From contig NZ_LT629797.1 of the NCBI RefSeq assembly GCF_900106015.1, forward strand, positions 2,666,001-2,730,000: a DNA stretch of 64,000 nt, read 5' to 3'. The notes under the pieces were generated by a model that did no database searches, had not been told where the DNA came from, and saw only the letters and a program-made list of their open reading frames with translations. The position numbers were made by a program, and so were the translations under genes. This stretch comes from Pseudomonas sihuiensis (GTDB lineage Bacteria > Pseudomonadota > Gammaproteobacteria > Pseudomonadales > Pseudomonadaceae). This document shows positions 31,343 to 40,457 of the stretch, piece by piece (within the stretch, counting starts at the first letter, position 1; each line of letters starts with the position of its first letter).

Positions 31343-32290
31343 CTAGCCAAGAGCCCCGAACTGACTGGCCTCGTGCCGCTCGCGACGCAAAATCTCGTCG
31401 GTGAGAATTCTGGCGAAGGCATCCACGGCAGCCGGAATGTAGCGGCCGCTGCTCATGTACAAGCCCAGGTCGCAGAAAATACCGCCGCTGTCGGTGAGCG
31501 GAAGCATCTTCAGTTCACCGGCGGCCACCTGCGCCTCGATGCCGAACGCGGTTTGAAACGCCACGCCCCTGCCGCGCACTACCATCTGCTTGGCCAGTTC
31601 AAGCGATGCGGTTTCCAGGCGGGTCCTGCCGGAAAAATGGGCGGATTTGAGCAGTGGCGCGAGTCGTTGCCGCGTCGAGATTTCCGGCTTGCTGAGGATC
31701 AGGTCGTAGTCGGCGCAGGCGCCAAAACTGACCTGGCTTTTATCGGCCAACGGGTGATTGGGCGGCACGATCGCCGCCAGCCGGAAATGCCCCAGGGCCA
31801 ATTGCTGGAGCTGCTCGTGTTTAGGCAACGCGAAAGCCAGACCCAGGTCCGCCGCCCCGGAGATGATCGCCTGCGGAATGCCTTGCGAGCCGGAAACGGT
31901 GACACCGACAGACACCCGTGGATAACGCGCGTGCATGTGTTCGAGCACGGTGGGTAACAGGTCCACAGCCAGGGTCTCGGCAACGATCAATTCGACATGC
32001 CCTGCCCGGATTCCTTCCATGGCTTCGAGTTCCGAGCGCAGCCGTTCTACGTCGTGGAGCACCACACCGATATGGCGTGCGAACAACTCGCCGGCGGGGG
32101 TGAGTTTCAGTCCGGAGCTCAGCCGGTCGAATAGCGGCGCACCGATGTCGTCCTCCAGTTTGAGGATCTGCCGATTGACCGCCGACGAAGCCACGTTCAG
32201 GCGCCGGGCCGCTTCGCGGATCGAGCCGCAGTGCTGAACCATGTCGAAGTAGCTGACCGACACCGAATGAAACCGTAACCGCCGAACCAT
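31343..32290 (-). CDS. LysR-family transcriptional regulator
   Basis: This protein of about 315 residues has an N-terminal winged helix (SIREAARRLNVASSAVNRQILKLEDDIG) and a periplasmic-binding-like effector domain (VELIVAETLAVDLLPTVL). It starts at MVRRLRFHSV (ATG 32290) and is divergent from ndmB across 292 bases. It probably regulates the 2OG oxygenase, the BMP gene and perhaps the ndm operon. The shared GTATAC palindrome in this gap fits a GntR-type dimer better than LysR's T-N11-A sites. Confidence 0.9.
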   Translation of the reverse strand: MVRRLRFHSVSVSYFDMVQHCGSIREAARRLNVASSAVNRQILKLEDDIGAPLFDRLSSGLKLTPAGELFARHIGVVLHDVERLRSELEAMEGIRAGHVELIVAETLAVDLLPTVLEHMHARYPRVSVGVTVSGSQGIPQAIISGAADLGLAFALPKHEQLQQLALGHFRLAAIVPPNHPLADKSQVSFGACADYDLILSKPEISTRQRLAPLLKSAHFSGRTRLETASLELAKQMVVRGRGVAFQTAFGIEAQVAAGELKMLPLTDSGGIFCDLGLYMSSGRYIPAAVDAFARILTDEILRRERHEASQFGALG

Positions 32291-32518
32291 GGTTTTACCT
32301 GACTTCCTCACTTCGAAATGTTGCCCAACGCGGATTCTTTTCGCGCCAGGAAAGTGCATCGAGCTGCCGCTGCGCACCATGCCAGAGCGAAAAACACGCC
32401 CGCCAACTGCTGAAAAAATTCGTCTAAAAACTGTCCAGGCAGTCAACTACGAGGCATTGCGAGCATTTTTCTGATCGCCTCTTCGCGTTGGCACAAGACG
32501 TGCTTTAGCGATGCCGAG

Positions 32519-32532
32519 ACTGGTATACCAGA
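32519..32532. promoter_or_regulatory. Palindromic operator upstream of ndmB
   Basis: ACTGGTATACCAGA contains the perfect 12-bp palindrome CTGGTATACCAG, 50 bases before the ndmB start. The identical 14-mer occurs at 41961-41974 between the purine permease and a GntR gene. I infer a site for that GntR regulator. Confidence 0.65.
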
Positions 32533-32582
32533 TTGTATTTCTGAAAAGCCAGCAATGTGATCAACCGTAATGAGGATCGGCG

Positions 32583-33650
32583 ATGTCCGCTCAATGGAAG
32601 CCCCTGATAGAACACAAAGGTTACCTCCGCCATTTCTGGCACCCGGTGTGTACCTTGAGCGAGTTCGAGAAAGCCAACGCATCCGGGCATGGCCCGATGT
32701 CGGTGAAGCTGCTGGGAGAGAACCTGGTGTTGGCCCGTCTGGACGGGCAGATGATGGCCGCCGATGACCGCTGCGTGCACCGCTCGGCGCGCCTGTCGCT
32801 GGGGAGCGTGTGCAAGCACCAGGGCAAAGACACCCTGCAGTGCCCCTACCACGGCTGGCGCTATAACGACGCCGGCGAATGCACGCTGGTGCCGGCCTGC
32901 CCCGACCGCCCTATTCCGCCGCGCGCAAAAATCGCCAAATACGACTGCGCCATTCGCTACGGCATCGTCTGGGTGCGCCTGGACAATTCGTTCGACTGCA
33001 CCGAAATCCCTTACCTGGGCGATTGGGACAGCGAAGGCATGAAAGTCGTGGTGGCGGAGTCGTATGTGTGGGAAACCTCGGCCGAGCGCCGCTGGGAAAA
33101 CTTCACCGACTTCTCCCATTTCGCCTTCGTTCACCCCGGCACTCTGTACGACCCCTTCTTCGCCAGTCACCCCACGGTAAACGTCGATCGCAGCCACGGT
33201 GAACTGCGCTTTCAGCTGGCGCCGCCCAAAGAGATGTACGAAACGCTGCCGGAAGAAGCGCCCATGGGCGACTTCACCTACCGCTGCTCGATGCCGTACT
33301 CGGTGAACCTGGAAATCAAACTGTGGAAGGACGATTCCAAATTCATCCTCTGGACCACCGCCAGCCCGGTGGACGACAGAACTTGCCGCAACTTCATGGT
33401 CATCGTGCGTACCGAAGACCAGCAGCCCGACCACGTGCACCTGGCTTTCCAGAAACGCGTGCTGGAAGAAGACCGCCCGGTGATCCAGTCCCAATGGCCT
33501 ATCGAGCTCGATAGCGCCGAACTGTCGGTAGGCACCGACAAGATCTCCATCCAGTACCGCAAATGGCACCGCGAACTGTCGCAAGCGGCGCTGGGCGGCA
33601 AGGACGAATTCAAAGCGGCCCTCCTCAGCGAAGTGCTCGAGGAGCGTTAA
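32583..33650 (+). CDS. ndmB: NdmB-like Rieske N-demethylase (methylxanthine N3)
   Basis: This 355-residue Rieske oxygenase has cluster ligands Cys64, His66, Cys87 and His90 (DRCVHRSA; QCPYHGW) and mononuclear-iron histidines 179 and 184 (NFTDFSHFAFVHPGTLYDP). Its sequence closely resembles NdmB as I remember it (YLRHFWHPVCTL, NASGHGPM, FASHPTV), more than NdmA. NdmB removes the N3 methyl of theobromine or 3-methylxanthine as formaldehyde, with electrons from NdmD. It is the first gene of a plus-strand operon running through ndmE. Actual substrate range is inference. Confidence 0.85.
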   Translation: MSAQWKPLIEHKGYLRHFWHPVCTLSEFEKANASGHGPMSVKLLGENLVLARLDGQMMAADDRCVHRSARLSLGSVCKHQGKDTLQCPYHGWRYNDAGECTLVPACPDRPIPPRAKIAKYDCAIRYGIVWVRLDNSFDCTEIPYLGDWDSEGMKVVVAESYVWETSAERRWENFTDFSHFAFVHPGTLYDPFFASHPTVNVDRSHGELRFQLAPPKEMYETLPEEAPMGDFTYRCSMPYSVNLEIKLWKDDSKFILWTTASPVDDRTCRNFMVIVRTEDQQPDHVHLAFQKRVLEEDRPVIQSQWPIELDSAELSVGTDKISIQYRKWHRELSQAALGGKDEFKAALLSEVLEER

Positions 33651-33707
33651 GGCCTACACCCATGGGCCAAGCGCCCTTTCGAAGCTACGTTTTTGCAGGA
33701 GCAGTAC

Positions 33708-34790
33708 ATGAAAAAGATGTTCAAGTTGGGCTGTGCCGGGTTGGGTATCCAGGCGTCGTCGCGTGAGAACCCGGTGTCACTGACCGAGTTGCCGATTCTC
33801 GAGCAATTCAAACTGGTCAAGGAAGCCGAGGTCTGGGACTTCATCGATCGCATTCCCAACAACCGCCAGGAGCTGGACGAGTACATCAAGGGCAGCCAAC
33901 TTTACGACCTGCCGGTGCTGTCGGGGAGCGGCCTGTACACCCTGGGCCTGGATGATCACCTGATCAAAGAGAACATCGACCTGACCGTCGAGGTCGGCGG
34001 CAAGTACCACAATTTCATGATCTGGGCTAAGCACAAGGACCGCCACTACGTGACCAACGAAGAGGTCGCCGAGTGTTACCTGGAGTCGTACGAGTACGCG
34101 GAAAAAGCCGGGGTGATCATCACCTTCGAAAACCATGTGGACATGTGGTCCGAAGACTATCGCCGGGTCTCGCAAGTAGCCGATCTGGTGGAAGCCCGCG
34201 GCGCGAAGTTCAACGTGGCCATTGACTACAGCCACTGCATTTTCAAGATTGAAAACGAAGTGGAGCACGCCGTCTCGCAGATGCGTGGCGACAACGATGC
34301 CATCGCCAAACTTGACCCGTTCAACGACGACAGTTACGCGGACGAATGGCTGAACCGCAACCTGGTGCACTGGGCCCAGATGCGCCCGGCCGCGCCTAAC
34401 GGCCCGCTGAACTGGTGGGGCTTTGAAACCGGCCCTTGGGATGCCAAAGGTATCGACCGTCCAGGGCGCTCCATTCAGTACCCGTTCCGGCGTCCTGCCG
34501 AAGGCGAATGGCATACCGACATGTGGCATGCGCACAAGCTGGCGTGCACCAAGGAAGTCACCCGCAAAGTCATCGATGCCTACCTGCAAAACCCCGCTAC
34601 CAACCTGTCGCTGATGACCATCGACAACATCAACCTAAACGCCTACGGCCTGGGCTGGATGTACAACATGTTTGCCGACAGCTGTGCCTACGCGCAGTTC
34701 GTCCGCGAGTTGTACGCCGAGCGCGCGGCTGTGCACGAGGCGCGCAGCGCCAAGTCGGCGGCTGAATTCGTTGCTCAGTACCGGGCGTAA
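33708..34790 (+). CDS. Xylose-isomerase-like TIM-barrel protein
   Basis: This 360-residue protein fits the AP-endonuclease-2/sugar isomerase TIM-barrel superfamily. Candidate metal ligands are in VIITFENHVDMW, KFNVAIDYSHC and the WHTDMWHAHK segment. AGGAG stands 6 bases before the ATG at 33708. It lies between ndmB and ndmC on the same strand, with short gaps, so it belongs to the methylxanthine operon. I do not recall such a protein in the described caffeine clusters. It may isomerise or hydrolyse a downstream product; function is unassigned. Confidence 0.75.
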   Translation: MKKMFKLGCAGLGIQASSRENPVSLTELPILEQFKLVKEAEVWDFIDRIPNNRQELDEYIKGSQLYDLPVLSGSGLYTLGLDDHLIKENIDLTVEVGGKYHNFMIWAKHKDRHYVTNEEVAECYLESYEYAEKAGVIITFENHVDMWSEDYRRVSQVADLVEARGAKFNVAIDYSHCIFKIENEVEHAVSQMRGDNDAIAKLDPFNDDSYADEWLNRNLVHWAQMRPAAPNGPLNWWGFETGPWDAKGIDRPGRSIQYPFRRPAEGEWHTDMWHAHKLACTKEVTRKVIDAYLQNPATNLSLMTIDNINLNAYGLGWMYNMFADSCAYAQFVRELYAERAAVHEARSAKSAAEFVAQYRA

Positions 34791-34848
34791 TACCTCCTCT
34801 GCGCTTGGCGTCGTCACGGCGCCGCCAAGCCTTGTACGGGCCACCGTT

Positions 34849-35694
34849 ATGTTAAAAGAAAACAGCTTTGTCTACGACGACTGGCATCCGGTTGGTGCGC
34901 TGGCCGAGGCCGTCGTTGGCAAGCCATGCCATACCCGGATTCTGGGTCAGGCCATCTGCTACACCCGCACCCCCGACGGGCTGATCGCGCACCTTGCCGA
35001 CAGTTCTCAGCCGCTGAAAACCTTGATCGTCTACGGCTTGCTCTGGGTGTCGTTGTCCGCGCAACCACGCCGAATTCTGGCCATTCCCGAGTTCGAAGAA
35101 ACGGACCGCCGCGTCGTCAGCGCCGGCTCGATCCGCGTTGCCACCTCTGGGCTGCGGGTGGTGGAAAACTTCCTCGACATGGCTCACTTCCCGTTCGTGC
35201 ACACCGATATTCTCGGCGCCGAACCGCTCACCGAAGTGGCCGCCTATGACGTCGAGATCGACGAACAGGCTGATGAGGTGCTGGCAGTCAATTGCCGCTT
35301 TCCGCAGCCCAAGGGTTCGGCGGCGGCCAGCGAACCGGTGGAGATGCAGTACGTGTACCGCATCGCCCGCCCCTTTATCGCCATCCTCTACAAGACTTGC
35401 GTCATCGACGCCAATCGCCTGGATGTGCTCGGCCTGTACGTGCAGCCCGTGGATGAGGAGAGCTGCATCGCCCACGCGATCATGTGCTACCTCGACGACA
35501 TCAACACCGACAAGCAGCTGCGCGACTTCCAGCAACGCATCTTTGGCCAGGACATCATGATTTTGCTCAATCAGGTGCCCAAGGGCCTGCCGCTGGATCC
35601 CCGGCACGAAACGCCCGTGCGCGCGGATGCACTGTCCAGTGCCTACCGCCGCTGGATCAAAGCACGCAACGTCACGTTCGGCACCGCTCGCTGA
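34849..35694 (+). CDS. ndmC: NdmC-like catalytic subunit of N7-demethylase
   Basis: This 281-residue protein resembles a Rieske oxygenase catalytic domain but has no Rieske Cys/His motif. The iron-site histidines are His113 and His118 (VVENFLDMAHFPFVHTDILG). This is the distinctive design of NdmC, which relies on the extra Rieske domain of NdmD to remove the N7 methyl of 7-methylxanthine. The length equals that I recall for NdmC. It is followed by ndmD (23-base gap) and ndmE, its known complex partners. Confidence 0.87.
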   Translation: MLKENSFVYDDWHPVGALAEAVVGKPCHTRILGQAICYTRTPDGLIAHLADSSQPLKTLIVYGLLWVSLSAQPRRILAIPEFEETDRRVVSAGSIRVATSGLRVVENFLDMAHFPFVHTDILGAEPLTEVAAYDVEIDEQADEVLAVNCRFPQPKGSAAASEPVEMQYVYRIARPFIAILYKTCVIDANRLDVLGLYVQPVDEESCIAHAIMCYLDDINTDKQLRDFQQRIFGQDIMILLNQVPKGLPLDPRHETPVRADALSSAYRRWIKARNVTFGTAR

Positions 35695-35717
35695 GCCGTA
35701 TTAGCAGGTAATCAGAT

Positions 35718-37475
35718 ATGGGTTCGTTACATCAGGAATGGCATGTGATCGCCAGCTCCGAAGACCTTCCGTTTCGCCACGTGTACCAAACGCGCTTGCT
35801 CGGTCAGGAGCTGGCGGTCTGGCGTGACGACAACGGTGTTGTAAATGTGTGGGAAAACCGCTGCCCGCACCGCGGTGTACGCCTGAGCCTTGGGGTGAAC
35901 ATCGGCAACCAGCTGAAGTGCCAATACCATGGCTGGAAATATGAAAGCGGCTCGGGCCATTGTGCCTTTGTGCCCGCTCACCGCACGGCAAAACCCAGCG
36001 CCGCCTGTGTGCGCACCTTCCCCTGCGCCGAGGTGGACGGCCTGGTGTTCGCCCAGCTCGAAGCCCCGGTTGGCAACGCCAAACCCGGGAGACAGCGTCC
36101 GCTCGGTGCCGCGCTGTCCACCAATTTGCGCAGCCATCCAGTGGCAATGAACGCCAAGGCCGTCGTCGAGGCCATCCAGCAGGCCGCCCCCTCGTTCGCG
36201 CCGCTGCTGGGAGATCAGGCCGACCGCGTGCAAACGCTGGTAAGCGGCCTGAGCATTGACCTGAGCTGCGCCGGGCTGCTCGACAGCGTGCGGATTTTTG
36301 TCCAGCCGGAATCGGACTCCAAGGCCGTGGTGCATGCCCGCCTTTACGCCGCTGCTGCCCTGCCCCTGCAACGCAAAATCGTCTTTACCCAACTGCTCGA
36401 CGAGCTGTTTGCCCGCGTACTGCAAAGCCCCACGCCAGCGCCGACCGCGCGGCTTATCGCCTCGGACGCGGTGCCTCTGAAGACTCCCAACCCACCCGCC
36501 GCCGATAAGCCGGGCGAGCCGTTCTCGTGCACCGTCATCGCGCGCCAAAACGAAACCCCGGACATCGCTTCGTTCTGGCTGAAACCGGATGACGGGCGGC
36601 TGTTGGCGCTGGAACCGGGTATGCACGTGAGCCTGACCACGCCCTCTGGCCACCTACGCCAGTACTCGATCGTCAACACGCCTGACGAGCAGGATGTACT
36701 GGTGATCGGCGTCAAACACGAGCCGCAATCACGCGGCGGCTCGCGCAGCATGCACGTGGATGTTCAGGTAGGCACCCAGGTGCAGCTGACGCTGCCACGC
36801 AATCAGTTCCAGCTGCAGCCGCCGGGCCGTCACGCCCTGCTGATCGCCGGTGGCATCGGGGTCACCCCGATTCTGGCCATGGGCCTGCATCTGCAACGCG
36901 CCAAGCGCCCGTACAGTTTTCATTACCTGGCGCGCAGTGAGGAACATGTGGCCTTTACCCAGCGGCTTGCCGCGCTCGGTAAACAAGCGGCGACCTACCT
37001 GGGCCTCGATATCGAAGGCACGCAGCAGACATTGCGTGAATTGCTCCAGGACCGGGAACCGGCACGGCATGACGTCTATGTCTGCGGGCCGCAGCCGATG
37101 ATTGATCTGGTCGTCGAGCTGGCACGCGAAGCTGGCTTTGCCAGCGAGCAGATTCACTTCGAGTACTTTGCGCTGGCCCCCAGCAGCAAGCCGCCGGCTG
37201 CCGAGTCGGGCAGTTACCAAGTGACCATCAAGTCCAGCGGCAAAGCCTTCACCGTCAGCCCCGGGCAGACCCTGCTGCAAGCCTGCCTCGATCACGGGGT
37301 AGCCATCGATTACTCCTGCGAGCAAGGGGTATGCGGCGCCTGCATGACCAAGGTGGTCAGCGGCGAACTGCAGCACGGCGATGTTTATCTTTCGGCCAAA
37401 GAAAAAGACAGCGGCACGTTGATCATGCCGTGTGTATCGGGTTGCCGCTCTGAAACGCTGATTCTGGATATCTAA
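35718..37475 (+). CDS. ndmD: NdmD-like Rieske reductase
   Basis: This 585-residue fusion has an N-terminal Rieske domain (Cys49, His51, Cys68, His71) followed by a linker. Next come an FMN/NADH reductase module (GMHVSLTTPSGHLRQYSIV; LLIAGGIGVTPILAM; VCGPQPMI) and a C-terminal plant-type 2Fe-2S ferredoxin (Cys534, Cys539, Cys542, Cys572). The additional N-terminal Rieske domain is the hallmark of NdmD. It passes NADH electrons to NdmA/NdmB and supplies the missing Rieske centre to NdmC. This is the best-supported member of the cluster. Confidence 0.92.
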   Translation: MGSLHQEWHVIASSEDLPFRHVYQTRLLGQELAVWRDDNGVVNVWENRCPHRGVRLSLGVNIGNQLKCQYHGWKYESGSGHCAFVPAHRTAKPSAACVRTFPCAEVDGLVFAQLEAPVGNAKPGRQRPLGAALSTNLRSHPVAMNAKAVVEAIQQAAPSFAPLLGDQADRVQTLVSGLSIDLSCAGLLDSVRIFVQPESDSKAVVHARLYAAAALPLQRKIVFTQLLDELFARVLQSPTPAPTARLIASDAVPLKTPNPPAADKPGEPFSCTVIARQNETPDIASFWLKPDDGRLLALEPGMHVSLTTPSGHLRQYSIVNTPDEQDVLVIGVKHEPQSRGGSRSMHVDVQVGTQVQLTLPRNQFQLQPPGRHALLIAGGIGVTPILAMGLHLQRAKRPYSFHYLARSEEHVAFTQRLAALGKQAATYLGLDIEGTQQTLRELLQDREPARHDVYVCGPQPMIDLVVELAREAGFASEQIHFEYFALAPSSKPPAAESGSYQVTIKSSGKAFTVSPGQTLLQACLDHGVAIDYSCEQGVCGACMTKVVSGELQHGDVYLSAKEKDSGTLIMPCVSGCRSETLILDI

Positions 37476-37485
37476 TGGGTGTCTG

Positions 37486-38124
37486 ATGTTGAAACTTTAC
37501 GATTACGAGTTATCCGGAAACTGCTTCAAGGTGCGTTTGCTGCTATCGATTCTGGGCGTGCAATACGAAACCGAAGTGGTCGAGTTCCACCCGGGGCGTG
37601 AACATAAGCGCCCTGCATTTCTGCGCATCAATCCTATGGGTCAATTACCAGTTTTGCAGAATGGCGAAAAGATCATTCGCGACTCCCAGGCCATTCTGGT
37701 TTATCTGGCATCAATATTTGATCCGAGTCGCAAATGGTATCCGCTGGATCAACCGGAGGTGTTGGGTGATATCCAGGTGTGGCTGGCATTTGCCGATAGT
37801 CTGACCGGATCACTTTCTGCCGCACGTTTACATGAGTTGTTCATGTATGACTTCGACGCCGACGCCTGTCGCGCGCGTGCTCAAACATTATTGGAGGTGA
37901 TGGATAAACATCTGTGGATCAATCGCCAACAGGATTTCAAGTTTCTCTGTCCACTGGCGCACGCGACTATTGCCGATATTGCCTGCTTTCCCTATGTGGC
38001 CATGGCCGATGAAGCCGGGCTTTCGTTGCAGGATTATCCCTCGGTGCGTCTCTGGCTGGATGAAGTCAGACGTATTCCAGGCTTTACCGTAATGGCCGGC
38101 ATATTCCCGGCCGGCAAACCCTGA
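37486..38124 (+). CDS. ndmE: NdmE-like glutathione S-transferase-fold protein
   Basis: This 212-residue GST-fold protein (MLKLYDYELSGNCFKVRLLL; thioredoxin-like domain with NPMGQLPVL and RDSQAILVYL) starts 10 bases after ndmD. In the known system NdmE is a structural GST-like protein needed for the NdmC-NdmD-NdmE complex. Context supports that role over detoxification. The gene is AT-richer than ndmB-ndmD (27 of 60 G+C in the line from 37681 against 38 of 60 in that from 32821), so it may have a different history. Confidence 0.83.
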   Translation: MLKLYDYELSGNCFKVRLLLSILGVQYETEVVEFHPGREHKRPAFLRINPMGQLPVLQNGEKIIRDSQAILVYLASIFDPSRKWYPLDQPEVLGDIQVWLAFADSLTGSLSAARLHELFMYDFDADACRARAQTLLEVMDKHLWINRQQDFKFLCPLAHATIADIACFPYVAMADEAGLSLQDYPSVRLWLDEVRRIPGFTVMAGIFPAGKP

Positions 38125-38257
38125 TTACTCTTATCGTCAGAACATCAAAAGACGTGGCTACTTGCCCCGCACTATAACCATAACAGCGGTTCTGACAGCA
38201 CGTTGCCCTACCACTCTGCCTTGTTACACCACTTAGTAATCAACAGGAGTTTTGCAG

Positions 38258-39247
38258 ATGGTCATATATACCCCGCCTTCAGTGGCCAAAAACATTCCGG
38301 TTATCGATCTGGCGGACAGCTTTTCCCACGATATCGAGAAGCGCAAGGCAGTAGCCTGGGAAATTCATAAGGCGGCACGGCAGACCGGTTTCTTTTATAT
38401 TAAAAACCATGGCGTACCGGTAGAACTGCAGAAAGCGCAGTTTGATGTAGCCAAGGAATATTTCAAAACGCCGCTGCACGAAAAAATGTTGGTCAACTCG
38501 AAAAACTCCAGTTGCCTGCGAGGGTATGAACCGATTGCGGCGCAAATTCTCGATGAAGGTTCGCCGCCCGATCTGAAAGAAGGGTTTCTGCTGGGTCGCG
38601 AGTTGGACGACGCACATCCGCACGTTATTCGCAAAACACCCTATCACGGCCCGAACCAATGGCCAGCGGGCAACCCCCGTTTCCGCCAGCAGACCGAAGA
38701 CTATATGCGCTACATGGATCTGCTCGGTCGCAAGATCGTCCGCTTGCTTGCCCTGTCGCTGCAGTTGCCCGAAGACTTTTTCGACCAGGGCCTCAAAGAG
38801 CCGATGATCATTACCCGCATGCTGCACTACCCCAGCCAGCCGGCCGATGCCCGTGAAAACCAGATTGGCGCCGGTGCCCATACCGACTGGGGCCTGATTA
38901 CCTTGCTGCTGCAGGATGAAGTCGGCGGTCTCGAGGTGCGCAATGCCGACGGTGAGTGGCTGAAAGCGCCGTTTATCGAGAACACCTTTGTGGTGAACCT
39001 CGGCGATATGGTGCCGGTGCTCACCAATGGCCTCTATCACTCGACCATGCACCGCGTGTTCAACTCCAAAAAAGACACCCCGCGCTACTCGGTGCCAACT
39101 TTTTTCGACCTGGATTACTACTACGAAGCCTCGGTGGTGCCCACGCTGCGCAAGGCCGATGAGGTCTATCCGGCGCCCATCACTGTCGGCGGTCATATCG
39201 CGGCTATGTTCGACAAGACCTTCGGGGTCAAGAAAGCCACGGCATAA
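38258..39247 (+). CDS. 2-oxoglutarate/Fe(II) oxygenase (IPNS-like), copy 2
   Basis: This 329-residue relative of the gene at 30250-31245 has His208 and Asp210 (GAHTDWG), His265 (STMHRVFN) and Arg276 (PRYSVPTF). Both copies share GYEP, the downstream DLKEGF/DVKEGF segments and NQWPAG/NLWPAD, so they are paralogues of one subfamily. AGGAG lies 8 bases before ATG 38258. It follows ndmE by 133 bases and is closed by a terminator. Its placement in the ndm operon suggests oxidation of a methylxanthine, methyluric acid or xanthine product. Confidence 0.85.
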   Translation: MVIYTPPSVAKNIPVIDLADSFSHDIEKRKAVAWEIHKAARQTGFFYIKNHGVPVELQKAQFDVAKEYFKTPLHEKMLVNSKNSSCLRGYEPIAAQILDEGSPPDLKEGFLLGRELDDAHPHVIRKTPYHGPNQWPAGNPRFRQQTEDYMRYMDLLGRKIVRLLALSLQLPEDFFDQGLKEPMIITRMLHYPSQPADARENQIGAGAHTDWGLITLLLQDEVGGLEVRNADGEWLKAPFIENTFVVNLGDMVPVLTNGLYHSTMHRVFNSKKDTPRYSVPTFFDLDYYYEASVVPTLRKADEVYPAPITVGGHIAAMFDKTFGVKKATA

Positions 39248-39261
39248 CGCGCCGACAGCGG

Positions 39262-39288
39262 AAAAGGCCACTAGCGAGTGGCCTTTTT
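39262..39288. terminator. Terminator closing the ndm operon
   Basis: AAAAGGCCACT pairs with AGTGGCCTTTTT around AGCG, 15 bases after the oxygenase stop. Its A-run also lets it work for the converging Tsx-like gene. Confidence 0.9.
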
Positions 39289-39341
39289 CATGCCTCGCTT
39301 TTGGCAAGGCTGAACCGGGCGGATAACCGCCCGGTGTTGTT

Positions 39342-40139
39342 TTAGAAGTACACCTTCACAATCAGACTGGTCACATTCTGATCGGTGTCGAATGCGCGGG
39401 TGTCTTTGATCGCGTATTTGTTTGTCCAGTTGTTGTACTCGACCCCGGCGTAGAAGCGCTTGGGCTCATAACCAAAGTGCTTGCCCAGGTCATATTTGAT
39501 CTGCGGGTTGAACAGCAGATTACTGTGATACGTGCCTTTATTATTGACCACCCAGTCCATATAACCATCGATCACCACGTCGGAGCGGCCGATCGGAATG
39601 GTATACGACCAGACCGGCGTGATTTGCCATTGCCCACTAGGTGCTACACCGCCGTCTGGTTTGCGGTAGTAGAAGTTAAGCTGGAAATAATCGAAACCCG
39701 GTAGATCGAGATCAAAGCCCGGGCCGAGCAAATAGTTAACCTGATCGTGCGTTCCATGCTTTTCGTTTTTATCCCATTCAAAACTCGACGCAATCAATAC
39801 GTCCTTGACGGGACCGAACGACAGTTTGCTATCAAACACTTTGCCCAACGAAAGTCGCGGCGCCAATTCACTGTAAATGGAATGGTGTCCATCATTGTAA
39901 GTACCACCGCCTGGGTACCAATTGTTGTCCATAAATAAATACACATCGCCCCACGACCAGTCGCTGGCATGTTCGAAGGTAATGGTTTGTACGGTGCGTG
40001 CATCCACCTTGAACTCTTTGCCGTATTGATAAGTGAGACTTTCGCTGTGCCAATTCATATCGGCATGCGATACCGATGGCAAACACGAAAACCCCAAAAA
40101 GCTTGCTGCAAAAACAGTGGACTTATTGTTAACTTTCAT
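39342..40139 (-). CDS. Tsx/OmpK-family outer membrane channel
   Basis: This 265-residue protein has a signal peptide (FAASFLGFSCLPSVSHAD) and a beta-barrel ending in VTSLIVKVYF with a terminal Phe. The barrel matches the nucleoside-specific channel family (ASDWSWGDVYLFMDNNWY; GPGFDLDLPGFDYFQLNFYYR). Tsx channels let nucleosides or nucleobases cross the outer membrane. It sits between the ndm operon and a purine permease, so methylxanthine or purine uptake is the natural reading. It is AT-richer than core genes. Confidence 0.85.
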   Translation of the reverse strand: MKVNNKSTVFAASFLGFSCLPSVSHADMNWHSESLTYQYGKEFKVDARTVQTITFEHASDWSWGDVYLFMDNNWYPGGGTYNDGHHSIYSELAPRLSLGKVFDSKLSFGPVKDVLIASSFEWDKNEKHGTHDQVNYLLGPGFDLDLPGFDYFQLNFYYRKPDGGVAPSGQWQITPVWSYTIPIGRSDVVIDGYMDWVVNNKGTYHSNLLFNPQIKYDLGKHFGYEPKRFYAGVEYNNWTNKYAIKDTRAFDTDQNVTSLIVKVYF

Positions 40140-40457
40140 CTTATCCCCCATATATAAAGCTGATCGAATAGTCAGCATTTACATATAGCAAGTAATGGGC
40201 CAATAAATGCACGAATTGCGCAGACTTTGCAGGAGTTTACAAGCTCTTGAAATGCATTTTTGCTGCTATTGGGGGCGGTTTTTGGTGTGGTCAAGTAATT
40301 TAGTGCGTGTTTTTTTGTATTATTAAATGCACTTACCAAGGTAACTATCAGCGCAAAAAAAAGCGACCTATAAGGTCGCTCTAGTGTATTACCTGCCCCC
40401 TGGTAGCTATCAAGACAGGTAGCGTTTCACTTAATTATCACCAAACAATCAGAGATA
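40140..40457. other. AT-rich intergenic gap with terminator
   Basis: This region holds the Tsx-like gene promoter region and, at 40355-40380, a hairpin (AGCGACC with GGTCGCT) followed on the minus strand by a run of T. That fits a terminator, but the permease stop is a further 78 bases away. No gene seen. Confidence 0.6.

Noticed and set aside
32583..33650. Calling this gene ndmA (N1-demethylase)
   Set aside because: Segments such as NASGHGPM and FASHPTV fit remembered NdmB sequence and not NdmA, so NdmB was preferred. A database comparison would settle it.
38139..38204. Inverted repeat GTCAGAAC/GTTCTGAC between ndmE and the second 2OG oxygenase
   Set aside because: The loop is nearly 50 bases with no U tract, so it is not a convincing terminator, and no matching operator was seen elsewhere.
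40388..40425. Partial palindrome around CTACCTGTCTTGATAGC near the permease 3' end
   Set aside because: Imperfect and located downstream of both neighbouring genes, so a regulatory role is unlikely.
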